A stretch of 64,000 nt of DNA from Trichobilharzia szidati. Lineage: Eukaryota; Platyhelminthes; Trematoda; Strigeidida; Schistosomatidae. The translations under genes were made by a program, and so were the position numbers. The first letter of the stretch is position 1. Each line of letters begins with the position of its first letter. The stretch lies in NCBI GenBank assembly GCA_944472155.2, contig OX235271.1, positions 24,064,977 to 24,128,976 of the forward strand, in the 5' to 3' direction. The notes beneath the pieces are model-generated. The model had not been told where the DNA came from. It made no database searches and saw only the letters and a program-made list of their open reading frames with translations. Of the stretch, positions 54,911 through 64,000 are shown in pieces.

Positions 54911-55194
54911 ATATATGTATATATAAAATTACCCACTAGCAGTAGATAAAATGCTTCATGTGAGATATTTAATCGAAAGACTTTACACTAAGTGTAGCAC
55001 AGAAGTTACTGCAGAAGCTACAAAAATAAAATTTGTTCAAGAGATATCTCAACTTGATAATTATGAAAACTTAGAACAACATATTTAAGCGAGCAGTGAT
55101 ACTGTGATTTCAATTAGATCTCATTCAAACTTAACTCTAGTATGCCTACTACTTTACAAATAAATAATAAAATATACACCCCATCACAGTGGTC
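54911..55194 (+). other. short open stretch of unknown origin
   Basis: The plus strand is open over about 54 codons up to TAA near 55087 (AVDKMLHVRYLIERLYTKCS, EISQLDNYENLEQHI). It may be an exon or transposon remnant; not recognised. Confidence 0.3.
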
Positions 55195-55310
55195 TGTCAC
55201 AATAGGATTGTACGGAGATTTAGGAGTGAGTCAGCTACGGATTGAATCCCAGACCACATGAGGCGTGGGTTGGCGAGCACCTACCGCTGAACCACTGACG
55301 CATCAAATGG
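55195..55310 (-). mobile_element. SINE-T head fragment
   Basis: Only the tRNA-like head and start of body remain (GGATTGAATCCCAGACC, ACCGCTGAACCACTGACG). Confidence 0.65.
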
Positions 55311-55501
55311 ACCAAGGTAGCAATGAATTTTGACTTTTTTTTAAAAAAAAAACTACTGATATTAATAGATGCCATTTCTGTAGGCTTTATTTTATCAAGT
55401 TAAGACACCGATAGGATATATTTTGAATACAGAATATCTATCCGCTAGATTTGAATTTCTGCTTTCAAAATCAGTCTATTTGGACAGGTTAACAGGGAAT
55501 T

Positions 55502-56323
55502 TGCAAATAATAGTGTTCTCTGAGCTGGTTGGTTTGGTTGAGGAGCTTTCGTCGTCCTTCTGGACAACATCCCCTTTCAGTGCAATATTTAGCATAAAGT
55601 GAAATGATTTAAATTTCTTCATGAGTGATATAATTTTGTCTCCTGGTAACTATCTTTACATACGTATTGACCATTTTCTACTGACTTGGATTTTAAACTT
55701 TCTGGTCACCTGATTTACTTTTTATTAGTTGGTATATTATGCATACCGAAAGATCCAACAGAGAAAGGGGATAAAATTAATACCATTTACATAATTATTT
55801 GTATGAACTGCAACAAGCATTACATCGGCCAAAGTGGGCATCCCCTTCGAATTAGAATCTAAGAACACAAATCAGCCGTAAAAAGACACGATATGTATTG
55901 TTTAGTATCAATGCATATAGACATTTATGGTCATCAATTTGATTGGGGTAATGCCAAAATCTTAGACAGAGGAAACAACAAAAGTGCAGTCAGGGAATTC
56001 CGAGAAGCCTGGTACTCAAACGAAAATGCAATTAACAAGCACGTTAATATAGATGAAATATACCAACTAATAAAAAGTAAATCATGTGATCAGAAAGTTT
56101 AAAATCCAAGTCAATAGAAAATGGTCAATACTTATGTAAAGATGGTTACCAGGAGACGCAATTCTATCACTCATGGCAAAATTCAAATAATTTCACTTTA
56201 TTCTAAAAATTGCTCTGAAGATGTTGTCTAGAATTGGGACGACGAAAGCTCCGTAACTAAACCAACCAGCTCAGAGAACACTATAATTGCAAATCATCCA
56301 ACTGAGCTACAAATCTTCTCTAT
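55502..56323. mobile_element. PLE-D insertion with inverted ends
   Basis: Flanked by TAACAGGGAATT at 55490-55501 and 56324-56335. The left 230 bp is the inverted 3' end. From 55735 the plus strand reads the GIY-YIG region: ICMNCNKHYIGQSGHPLRIR (one stop), EHKSAVKRHDMYCLVSMHID, YGHQFDWGNAKILDRGNNKS. The 3' end (GCTCAGAGAACACTATAATT) mirrors the left start. The RT is missing. Confidence 0.87.
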
Positions 56324-56459
56324 TAACAGGGAATTGTTAGAAGATATGAAGGTTGTATTATCCCTACAATACTGGCAACCTTCAAAAAAAAATCGTCATA
56401 GTATTGTTCAATATGAAGTATGACAATAATGAAATCTAGTAAATAGTCACTTCTTCATA

Positions 56460-56625
56460 TAACCAGAAGATCATAGGTTGGGTGCGTAGTGTTGATGAGT
56501 CCCAAACTAGGACGAAATCGCTGTGCAGTACTCCCTGCTAGTTTTCAATGGTTCTCTAACTGATATCAATCCATGATCAAGTCTACTACAATCGATCAAA
56601 TCGTCACAAACTAACTTTCAAAAAA
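56460..56625 (+). repeat. HH-A fragment with near-intact hammerhead
   Basis: Hammerhead at 56484-56534: core TTGATGA (C3 to T), GTCC/GGAC around CAAACTA, GAAA, then TCGCTGTGCAGTACTCC. The cleavage triplet is altered (TG). Tail GATATCAATCCATGATCAA follows. Confidence 0.65.
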
Positions 56626-57654
56626 TAAAAATCAGGTTTAGAAACCCGAGTGAATTATCCACAAGGAATATTTCTTTCTTTTCAATTTGATACTCTAAAA
56701 AAGGTGAACTATGCTATATATATATGAAGCGTAATAGTATTTATTACAATAGTATTCGACTGCTCAAACTAAAATGGTGGGCGAGTGGGAATTCAAACTC
56801 ACTCAAAACTCAATGCCTAAAGGTCAACTACTACTTTGAAACAGCAGTGAGACATACTACCCCTCTTCACTTACCACCCAAAATATGAGAGAGAGAGAGA
56901 GAAAGAGAGTAAAACCTGTAATTACAATGGAAGGAAACCACTTCTGTTCACTTACTAAGGACAATGATATTCCTAAGGGATGGAGTTCGATAGAAACAGG
57001 CAAAAATGGAATAGAAAATTAAGATGTTTCATTATGATTATTATTATTATCATTGTTATCAAGTAGAGGAGGTCATTCAGAGAAGGAATAAGTCATATAT
57101 TTAACGAAATCACTACAATAATTTTAGCCTATGCAGAGAAGAAATCGAAATAATAATAATAATATTAATGCAGAAATACGAAATTGATACATTCTCAGCT
57201 AAGGAGTTGTATGACCCTGTTCTGTGCTAAGCTAGTCAACCGATATGATGATAAAATCCTATGCAAATCCTTGCGGTTCATATAACATAAGCAATAACAC
57301 AGTATTGGTAGAAACAGTATTAATACCAGTTGTATAAATAACAACACTGATAATAGTTGTAATAATAATAATAATACTGATAGCTATATTAAAAGTGGCA
57401 AAACGATAATAAGATGCATTAGCGCTATTCGTCTGTTTCTTCTAAAGATGCTGCCAAAAGGACAAGAATGTTATGAGAGAAGAAAATTAAACAAGCAGTA
57501 AACCTAACACCTCAAAATTAACACGGTAAAAGGAAGGAAAAACAAACAAAAAAAGAAGTAGGATAGTGTGGATGATCTAAAGGAGTAAAATTGATTTTTT
57601 TTTAAAGAGACTATCATGAAAAATAAAAGCTACCTCTGTGTGTGTGTGTAGAGT
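56626..57654. other. AT-rich stretch without recognised gene
   Basis: A GA run near 56887-56908 and AAT runs near 57150-57163 and 57360-57375. Confidence 0.45.
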
Positions 57655-57714
57655 ATAGTGGTGTGGCGTGTGCTACTGATAAGATTTATCAGTAGTACAT
57701 AAAGAGATCGGCAT

Positions 57715-57950
57715 TTTCTTAAAAATTTCTATTCCTTTATGTTTTGCAGTGGAACATAAGGGGGCTTCAAGCTAGAGGCTTGAAATTTCAGTAGCAATGG
57801 ATGGAGTTGCTAATCTCAAGCTCAACCTTGCCGATTTACTAGTTTTATTATTGCTTTAGAGAGGTAAGGGAGTGCATCGGCCGGGGATCGAACCCCGAAC
57901 CACTGGCGTGGTTGTTGGCGAGCATTCTACCTTTGTACCACCGACGCACG
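57715..57950 (-). mobile_element. SINE-T inside DR2
   Basis: Minus strand, from CTATTCCTTTATGTTTTGCA to TACCACCGACGCAC. Confidence 0.82.
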
Positions 57951-58044
57951 TTCATCGGTATAAAAAAAAATCAAATAGGTGAGAGATCGATTTGAAGTCA
58001 AAGAGAGCAAATGAACCAGTATACTGCAGAACATGATTTTTTTA

Positions 58045-58562
58045 AAATTTTATTCATTTTCGTTTCCAGTGGAACATATAGTACTAGTACTTCGAAGTTT
58101 CAGTAGCAGTAGTGTTTTTTACGGGGTGGGATTGTTAACCTGAAGTCTATTAATATATGTGTGAAACTTGGGCACTGTGGTAGTAAGTAATTCCATATTA
58201 GTTTGTTCATTAGGTATATCACACAGTGAAACAGTATTATTTACTGGATGGCACAGTTTCAAACAAAATTTATCGTTCATAATCATATCAATTGTGATCA
58301 CACGACTTTGACACTTGAGTTTTCAAAGTCGTGTGATTATAATTGACATGATTACGAACAATAAATTTTGTTCGAAACGTCATCCAGTAAATAATACTGT
58401 TTCACTGTGTGATATATCAAATAAAAAAACTAATATGGAACCTGAAGTCCAACCTCTCCTCTTTACTGGACTTATTACCGGCTAATCGAGATAAAGGTAT
58501 GCGTCAGCCCGGGTATCGAAGCCCGGAGCGTTCGCCTGGTCGGCCACTATGCCACCAACGCC
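58045..58562 (-). mobile_element. SINE-T split by a PLE palindrome
   Basis: Tail side 58045-58147 and head side 58439-58562 (GGGTATCGAAGCCCGG, GGCCACTATGCCACCAACGC). The PLE insertion sits between them. Confidence 0.8.
58148..58438. mobile_element. PLE-A palindromic insertion (two inverted 3' ends)
   Basis: Flanked by AACCTGAAGTC at 58137-58147 and 58439-58449. Two inverse copies of a PLE-A 3' end meet near 58310-58325, with ACACGACTTTGA and TCAAAGTCGTGT as the inner arms. The insertion is almost entirely a hairpin of about 120-130 bp per arm and contains no coding region. Confidence 0.87.
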
Positions 58563-58904
58563 TCAACAAGGGATACGCAAAAAGAAGACAAAGAAACACA
58601 ATGTGAAGGGCAGAGGTAGAACAACACGGAAGATCTGTGGACATCTGGCGGACATAATTCCGGTACATAGCGATACCAAGTCTCTTGTCTTCTACTGTCA
58701 CAGTAGTGGATCGGATAATCTGAATCACAACTATATAGACATATACATACATACACACATACATACATACAAGCATACTCACACACAGATGAAAAATTTG
58801 CTCAAGATGAAGAGAATGAAAATCAGACATCCACCCAATCCCACCCTTGTTTATAGCAGCGATGATATACAAAGCAAACGATGAAAAGTATACAAAATAA
58901 ATCG

Positions 58905-60045
58905 ATCGGTTTGCGACATAGAACTTTGCACATATGTGCGGCAGTTCAAGTCACCACACTCCCTCCTTGTAGCACACAAAGCGAGAAGACAGTAGGAGAA
59001 ATGCATAATATAGTCAGTAAACACAGGTGTGAGACAAAGGAATAGTAATAACGAAGAACAAATCAGTTTCATTGGGAATCATAAGTCACAAGGAGTGGAT
59101 GCATCTGCGCTATTCATTGAGAACGATTTTGATCCATATCACCGATTGGCTTCAGCGTTCATTGGTTTTTACCGTCACGAGGAACCCAACCAGGAAGCCA
59201 GTCTGCACCTTCCTACGTGGCCGGCTTAAACTAACTGTTGTGGATTTCATTGACTGGTGCCATGTTTCGGTTTGACCGCCGCTAGCTCTTTTCCAGCCTG
59301 ACCCTATATCAGCTAACATTGCCCATTGTCGAGGAAGGCGATGACTAGGCATACGTAGCACATGTCCTAACCATCTCAGTCCATATAGCTTCACAGTCTT
59401 GTCTATTGACTTCCCCTCCTTACCTAGCACTCGACGCCTAACCTCAATATTGCTCACCTTATTATACCACTTCACGCGGGAGATAGAACGCAGACACCTA
59501 TGACCGAACACAGCTAATCTTTTCATGTCTTCTGCTCTAAATGGCCAGGTCTCACAGCCATAAAGGAGGACGGAGCGGACTGATGAGCAGTACACACGCC
59601 ATTTGGTCGATAGTCGGATATCACGTCTACGCCAGAGACGGCGTAAACTGGCATATGCGAACCTAGCCCTCTGTATTCGTGCTGAGATTTCGTCTGAGAT
59701 CAACCCGTTGGGGCTGATGGTACTTCCCAAGTAATTGAAGCGGTCAACGTGCTCTACCACTTCACTTCCTATTTCTAATCTAAGGGTCGGTGAAGTCCAA
59801 TCCTGCAGCATCATCTTACATTTTACAGGGGCGAATCGCATGCCAAACATACGAAGATTGTTGCTCAAGGTGTTCAGTAGACTCTGCATTTTGTCAGCGT
59901 CGTCGCCTAGAAGGACTATATCGTCCGCATATTCCCTGGTAGCAAGTCAATCCCTGAGTCGCTGAAGTGTGTTAGGGTTAAGTCCATTAGTACGTCTACG
60001 ATGAAGTTGAATAGGAATGGGGATAATGGGCATCCTTGACGGACG
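58905..60045 (-). mobile_element. LINE-B, longest RT-bearing copy
   Basis: Minus frames: 59916-60113 reads VRQGCPLSPFLFNFIVDVLM (RT motif B/palm); the region at about 59925 keeps YADDIVLLGDDADKMQSLLN in a shifted frame; 59152-59889 reads VEHVDRFNYLGSTIS, RIQRARFAYASLRRLWRRRD, VLLYGCETW and LRWLGHVLRMPSHRLPRQ. A short deletion just before YADD causes the frameshift. The 3' end is at about 58905 with a CGAT-type tail. Catalytic YADD is intact but the ORF is broken. Confidence 0.9.
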
Positions 60046-60639
60046 CTAACAAAATAAATACTGTTATTATCATTATAATTAAGAATAAATAAAATAAAAG
60101 AGTATGTATCCATAGTGAAACAAGTAATAATAAAGAACAGTAGAGAAATAAACGAACACTTATGTGAAACTCGTTAAAGAGAGGAAAGAAAATAGGCAAT
60201 AATTTAACAGTTTGTGATTACACAACCTATCACCTTTATGTTAATATTATAAGTATTAAAAATTTGGTCAAACAGGCAACGACTATTATCAAAAGTTTAA
60301 TATATATGGGTGTGGTTAATTAAACTACTTATTGTAATGACCTGTAAATGGCTTCTTCAGGTCAGTATTACTATTATTTATTATTGTTATTCTGTATGAT
60401 ATATCCTAAACACACTTACACAAAATAAGAGACTTAATAAAAAGAAATTAAATAAAAAAGGGGTTATTCATTAATTTATGCAAGGAGAATAAAACATAAT
60501 TCATGTGAACATAGGGTTATGGAAAAATTGCCCGAAAAAAATCCCCCTAACATAGACATTTCAACTAACTTCGCAATTATTCAACCTATATACCCTACAC
60601 TGTGTATTATAAATTGGACATTTAAATCAACTGGCTTCA
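60046..60639. other. AT-rich stretch without recognised gene
   Basis: No exon or known repeat seen. Confidence 0.4.
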
Positions 60640-61625
60640 ACATAGAACTAGTTCGCACAGATGTGCATCAGTTCAACTCGCTACACTCCCTCTTTCTACC
60701 TCACAAACCAACAGAAGAGAGTAAAGAGACATTCAATAGAGAGAGGGAAAAGTTAGAAGTGTAAGTGAAGGGAAAAAGAATAGTAATAGTATGGAAGAAC
60801 CATAGAGTTTCATAGGACGGATATGACAAATTACTCACAAAGAGTGATGAACACATCTACGTCGTCGTCGACAACGAGGATTTTTAGACATATCACCATT
60901 TGTCTCCGACCCCCCCCCCCACCATGATTCTCACCATCCTGAGGACGATAACCGACCAGTCAGTCCGCCACTATACATCTCCCAATGCCGCCGGCTGGTT
61001 CAAACTAACTCTCATGGATTTCATTGACTGATGAAGCCACGTTTTCGTTTGACCATCACTAGCAGCTCTTCTCCAACATCATCGATCTCATGTCAGTCAG
61101 CTAACACTGCCTGTCATTGAGAAAGGCTAGAAATGGCTACAAATGCATGCATAACACATGTCCTAACCATCTCACTCAATCGATGTAGCCGCTTCACAAC
61201 CTCCTCGACTGATTTCCCCTCCTCACCTAACACTCGACCCACGACTAACCTCATTACTACTCACATTGTTACATCTACCACCTAACATGGGAGGTAGATA
61301 GAACGCAAACACCTATGATCAAAGATAGCTAGCCAGAAAGACTTTTCATGTCTTCCACTTTCAATGACCATGTCTCATCGGCAGACAGCCATTAGGGAGG
61401 ACGGGGCGAACTATTGCTGATTAGTACAGGCACATGTCCTTCGATCGATAGCCAACCAGATATCATGTCTACTAAGCGAGAAATGGCGAATGAGCCTTCT
61501 CTATCCATGCTGAGATTTCGTCAACGACCAACTCGCTGGGCTCGTGGATGCAACTTGGCAAATAAGTGAAGCGGCCAACATGCTCAGCCAGTCACCGCTT
61601 CACTGCGGCCTATTTTTAAGCTAGT
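60640..61625 (-). mobile_element. LINE-B, old decayed copy
   Basis: Landmarks on minus match LINE-B (TGCACATCTGTGCGAACTAG end, CATGAGAGTTAGTTTGAACC, the ACATGTGTTATGCATGC region, CCAGCGAGTTGGTCGTTGAC) but with many indels. Confidence 0.7.
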
Positions 61626-61639
61626 AGGGAATCGGTGTA

Positions 61640-62165
61640 CTAGTTTGACATTTGCATGTCACATGCTGATTTTTGACCTTTCTCTTATTTGCCTTTGTCC
61701 TTGTTTAATCTTTAGTTGTAATACTTTTCTTTGTGGTTGTGTGTACATCGACAATGTGTGTTGTTTGACGATATCAGTTTATTTGAGTGGATGAAGATCA
61801 TCCGGAATCGGGATTTTCTCTGTGAAGCTTTGGCGTGTGACTCTTGTGGACAGAGCTTTTGAGAATATCCTCCTTGATTCTAAGCTACCTTTTACAGTTG
61901 AACTTTGGTGAACTAATTTTTTCCTACAGTACTTGTTTTGTATTTAGAAACCTGCATTGCCTGTATACCTGCTTCACAGCACCGTTGAAGTGAATTTGAG
62001 TTTCACTGTTATTATTAGAACGGCTAAAATATTAGAGAATAATCGTCTTTTCCCTGTGTTTGTAACGTTTCGTGATAGCACGTGTCTCAACGAAGCTTTT
62101 TCAGATATGCAGTAGAACTTAGAGATGAGTTTCTTGCATTCAGATTGTAACGGAATAAATTTGGT
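61640..62165 (+). repeat. DR1 dispersed repeat, copy 3
   Basis: The inverse of 3228-3845. It lies just upstream of the PLE-D coding region, which raises the possibility that DR1 is part of a PLE. Confidence 0.6.
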
Positions 62166-62524
62166 CGTTACAGATGGATTCCAAACTATTCTATATTCTG
62201 GTATGACTAAAGAAAAGTGTAAAGTCCTATCGATCTTCTGAAACTCTGTGGTATATAGTCTCATACAACTGTAAACCATCTCCTTTTGACAAATCTAATC
62301 GCTAAGTTTACGCGTAGGGTTTTTAGAAAAGTGCAAATAGTGAACACTTATGTTTCGCACTTATTACTACCGTAAATCAATGGGCACAGAGCAGCAATCG
62401 GATAAAACTGTTGGGAAGTCCTTAAAGAAAAATACTGGTGTTCAACAATTACAGGTTTCAAAGTGAATAAATAGATTAGTGCATTAAAGTGCACTGGTGA
62501 ACAACAAACATGGATATGGAAATG

Positions 62525-63275
62525 TATATATATATATATATATATATATCCAACGGAATACGTAACACGAATCCTCCACATGTTAGTTATCTGACACAAC
62601 GTATTTTAGATATGATAGAGACTATAAGACTCTTCAAACCTTTAGGAATTGACGTCGTACACAAACCAACAAAGTCAATTCACTCAATTCTATGTCAACC
62701 AAAAGATTCAACAGCGAAGGAAGATAAAACCAACATCATCTACAAAATAAATTGTATCAACTGCGAAAAACACTACATTGGACAAAGTGGACGTCCCCTT
62801 CATTTTCGTATCCACGAACATAAACGAGTCGTCAAAAGACATGATATCCACTCCCTCATATCACTACATACAGACAATCACGGACATCAATTCGACTGGG
62901 ACAACGTTCAAATATTAGACAGAGGAAACAACAAGAATGCTAGAGAATTTTTAGAAGCTTAGCATTCCAGTGAATCATCAATCAATAGACACATCGAAAT
63001 AGACAAAATTTATCAACCGATAAGAAAGAATATTCACACACAAAGGGTCAAAGTTCAAGTCAAAGAAACAATGAGTTCCAATACAAGTAGCCTGGAAGGT
63101 GTGAAACCACACAAAAACAACCAATCACGTCGAAGATCGCCAGGAGAGATGAATAATAAACTCGTGGAGAAATCTAAAAGCTCACTTCAACGAATTGAAG
63201 TATGCGCTGAAGATGTCGCCTAGTAGGGCGATGAAAGCTTCGCAAATTAACTGTCCAGCTCAGAGAACACAACCA
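62525..63275 (+). mobile_element. PLE-D GIY-YIG endonuclease and 3' end
   Basis: The open frame 62510-62962 reads YLTQRILDMIETIRLFKPLG, NIIYKINCINCEKHYIGQSG (YIG block), RIHEHKRVVKRHDIHSL, HGHQFDWDNVQILDRGNNKN. One TAG then interrupts before HSSESSINRHIEIDKIYQPI and RRSPGEMNNKLVEKSKSSL. The terminus has CTGAAGATGTCGCC..GGCGATGAAAGC, a stem-loop that resembles a hammerhead remnant. This is the best-preserved PLE endonuclease in the window; the RT is missing. Confidence 0.85.
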
Positions 63276-63379
63276 CATCAAAAACAACGTATTTTATATA
63301 CCACATTAAAATTCACATTTGACATGATAAGAATCGTGTTACTAGTCATTTGTCCAGCGTAAGGTAGATATAATTTGTG

Positions 63380-63480
63380 CTTTTATCTCTGAGCTAGGCA
63401 GTTTAATTGTGAAGCTTCCATTATTCTTCTAGTCAACATCTTCAGCGCTACAAATCTTCTCCAATATTTCAATTTGAATT
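63380..63480 (-). mobile_element. PLE-D-type 3' end fragment
   Basis: Minus strand: AGCGCTGAAGATGTTGACTA, GGAAGCTTCACAATTAAACTGCC. Confidence 0.55.
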
Positions 63481-63829
63481 TGGTAACCAGCAGTGGAGAG
63501 ACTCAAGTGTTTACACAGACAGAAGAAAACATCTTTTGTCCTAAGCTTCATTTTAAAAAGGATATACAATCATAAATAATCTTAATTACAATTTAATGAC
63601 CGATAACTTTTCTATTGAATCTGTGTGTATGTCTACATTTTATGAATAAAAGCAATGCTATATAGTATTGATTGGTTTGGATGGTGAGTACCAGCCAACA
63701 TCAGGTGTGTAAATTACAGTGCATCATGCTGTGCTTAGCAGCATTATGTAACATAGTGACGTAAGTGACTGACTGTGCATATATATATGTATATATAAAT
63801 GGGTTGAACTGACAAGAAGACTCTGGAAG
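63481..63829. other. unassigned stretch
   Basis: No gene seen; a TATA-rich run near 63778-63797. Confidence 0.4.
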
Positions 63830-64000
63830 ACCTGGATTTGGCTGATGATTTGTGCTTAATGCTACACGAACTCAAAGATCTACAGGCGAAAATAAACAGG
63901 CTGGAATAAGAGAGGCTGTCAGCAAAGGCAGAAATTCAAGTGAACATAGCGAAGACAAAAAGTGATAAGGATACCTAATCAACCTAATTGTGGTGGACTG
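63830..64000 (+). mobile_element. LINE-A RT fragment cut by window end
   Basis: Reads TLEDLDLADDLCLMLHELKD, the RT motif C region with LADD as the catalytic pair, then decayed KAEIQVNIAKTK. It continues beyond the window. Confidence 0.8.

Larger units (their letters stand above)
57655..58700 (+). repeat. DR2 dispersed repeat, copy 3, twice interrupted
   Basis: Pieces 57655-57712, 57950-58044 and 58563-58700 match the order of the 17.9-kb copy. Two SINE-T copies, one of them containing a PLE insertion, split it. Confidence 0.65.

Noticed and set aside
54911..55090. coding exon at AVDKMLHVRYLIERL
   Set aside because: Open for only about 54 codons, no splice support and no family recognised; kept only as an unassigned note.
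58849..59230. short frames at the LINE-B 3' untranslated region
   Set aside because: They recur as matching non-coding sequence in the 3' ends of other LINE-B copies, in varying frames.

Overview
The window looks like repeat-dominated, AT-rich nuclear DNA from a schistosome-like blood fluke. The best pointers are two copies of a repeat carrying the Schistosoma 'Sm-alpha' type hammerhead ribozyme (30.7 and 31.9 kb), a CR1-like (SR1-type) LINE, RTE-like LINEs and many Penelope-like elements (PLEs) with GIY-YIG endonuclease ends. The species cannot be fixed from sequence alone. Family names used here (SINE-T, LINE-A, LINE-B, HH-A, HH-345, PLE-A to PLE-F, DR1 to DR3) are local labels.

Only one host gene is clear. 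Two minus-strand exons (43119-43263, then 33908-34104) join in phase and encode the first two thirds of a Mad3/BUB1 homology domain, so the gene is a BUB1/BUBR1-family spindle-checkpoint protein. The intron between them is 9,014 bp and is packed with transposons. Its first coding exons and everything after the domain's second exon were not found. Two further minus-strand open stretches (18606-18810, 49158-49400) look coding but are unidentified.

Layout. 0-10 kb: palindromic hammerhead repeats, a CR1-like LINE relic, a PLE relic and SINEs. 10-23 kb: LINE-A relics on both strands, a complex inverted PLE-A cluster (15.4-17.7 kb), a second inverted PLE-A pair, and SINE-T copies with target duplications. 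23-34 kb: DR1, SINE-T, a GC-rich LINE-derived piece, and PLE-C carrying a hammerhead 'HH-345' 1.5-mer insertion (27455-27966), then the Sm-alpha copies. 34-43 kb: the BUB1 intron. 43-64 kb: nested LINE-B, LTR, PLE and HH-345 copies and one further LINE-A start at the right edge.

The interacting system is retroelement-based. Autonomous LINE-A shares its 3' tail with SINE-T, which suggests LINE-A mobilises SINE-T. PLEs coexist with several tRNA-promoter plus hammerhead repeats. One of these (27.5-28.0 kb) is a dimer-like insertion with a consensus hammerhead and a target-site duplication inside a PLE. It resembles the retrozyme / small circular RNA elements reported in other organisms and is the most interesting item in the window.
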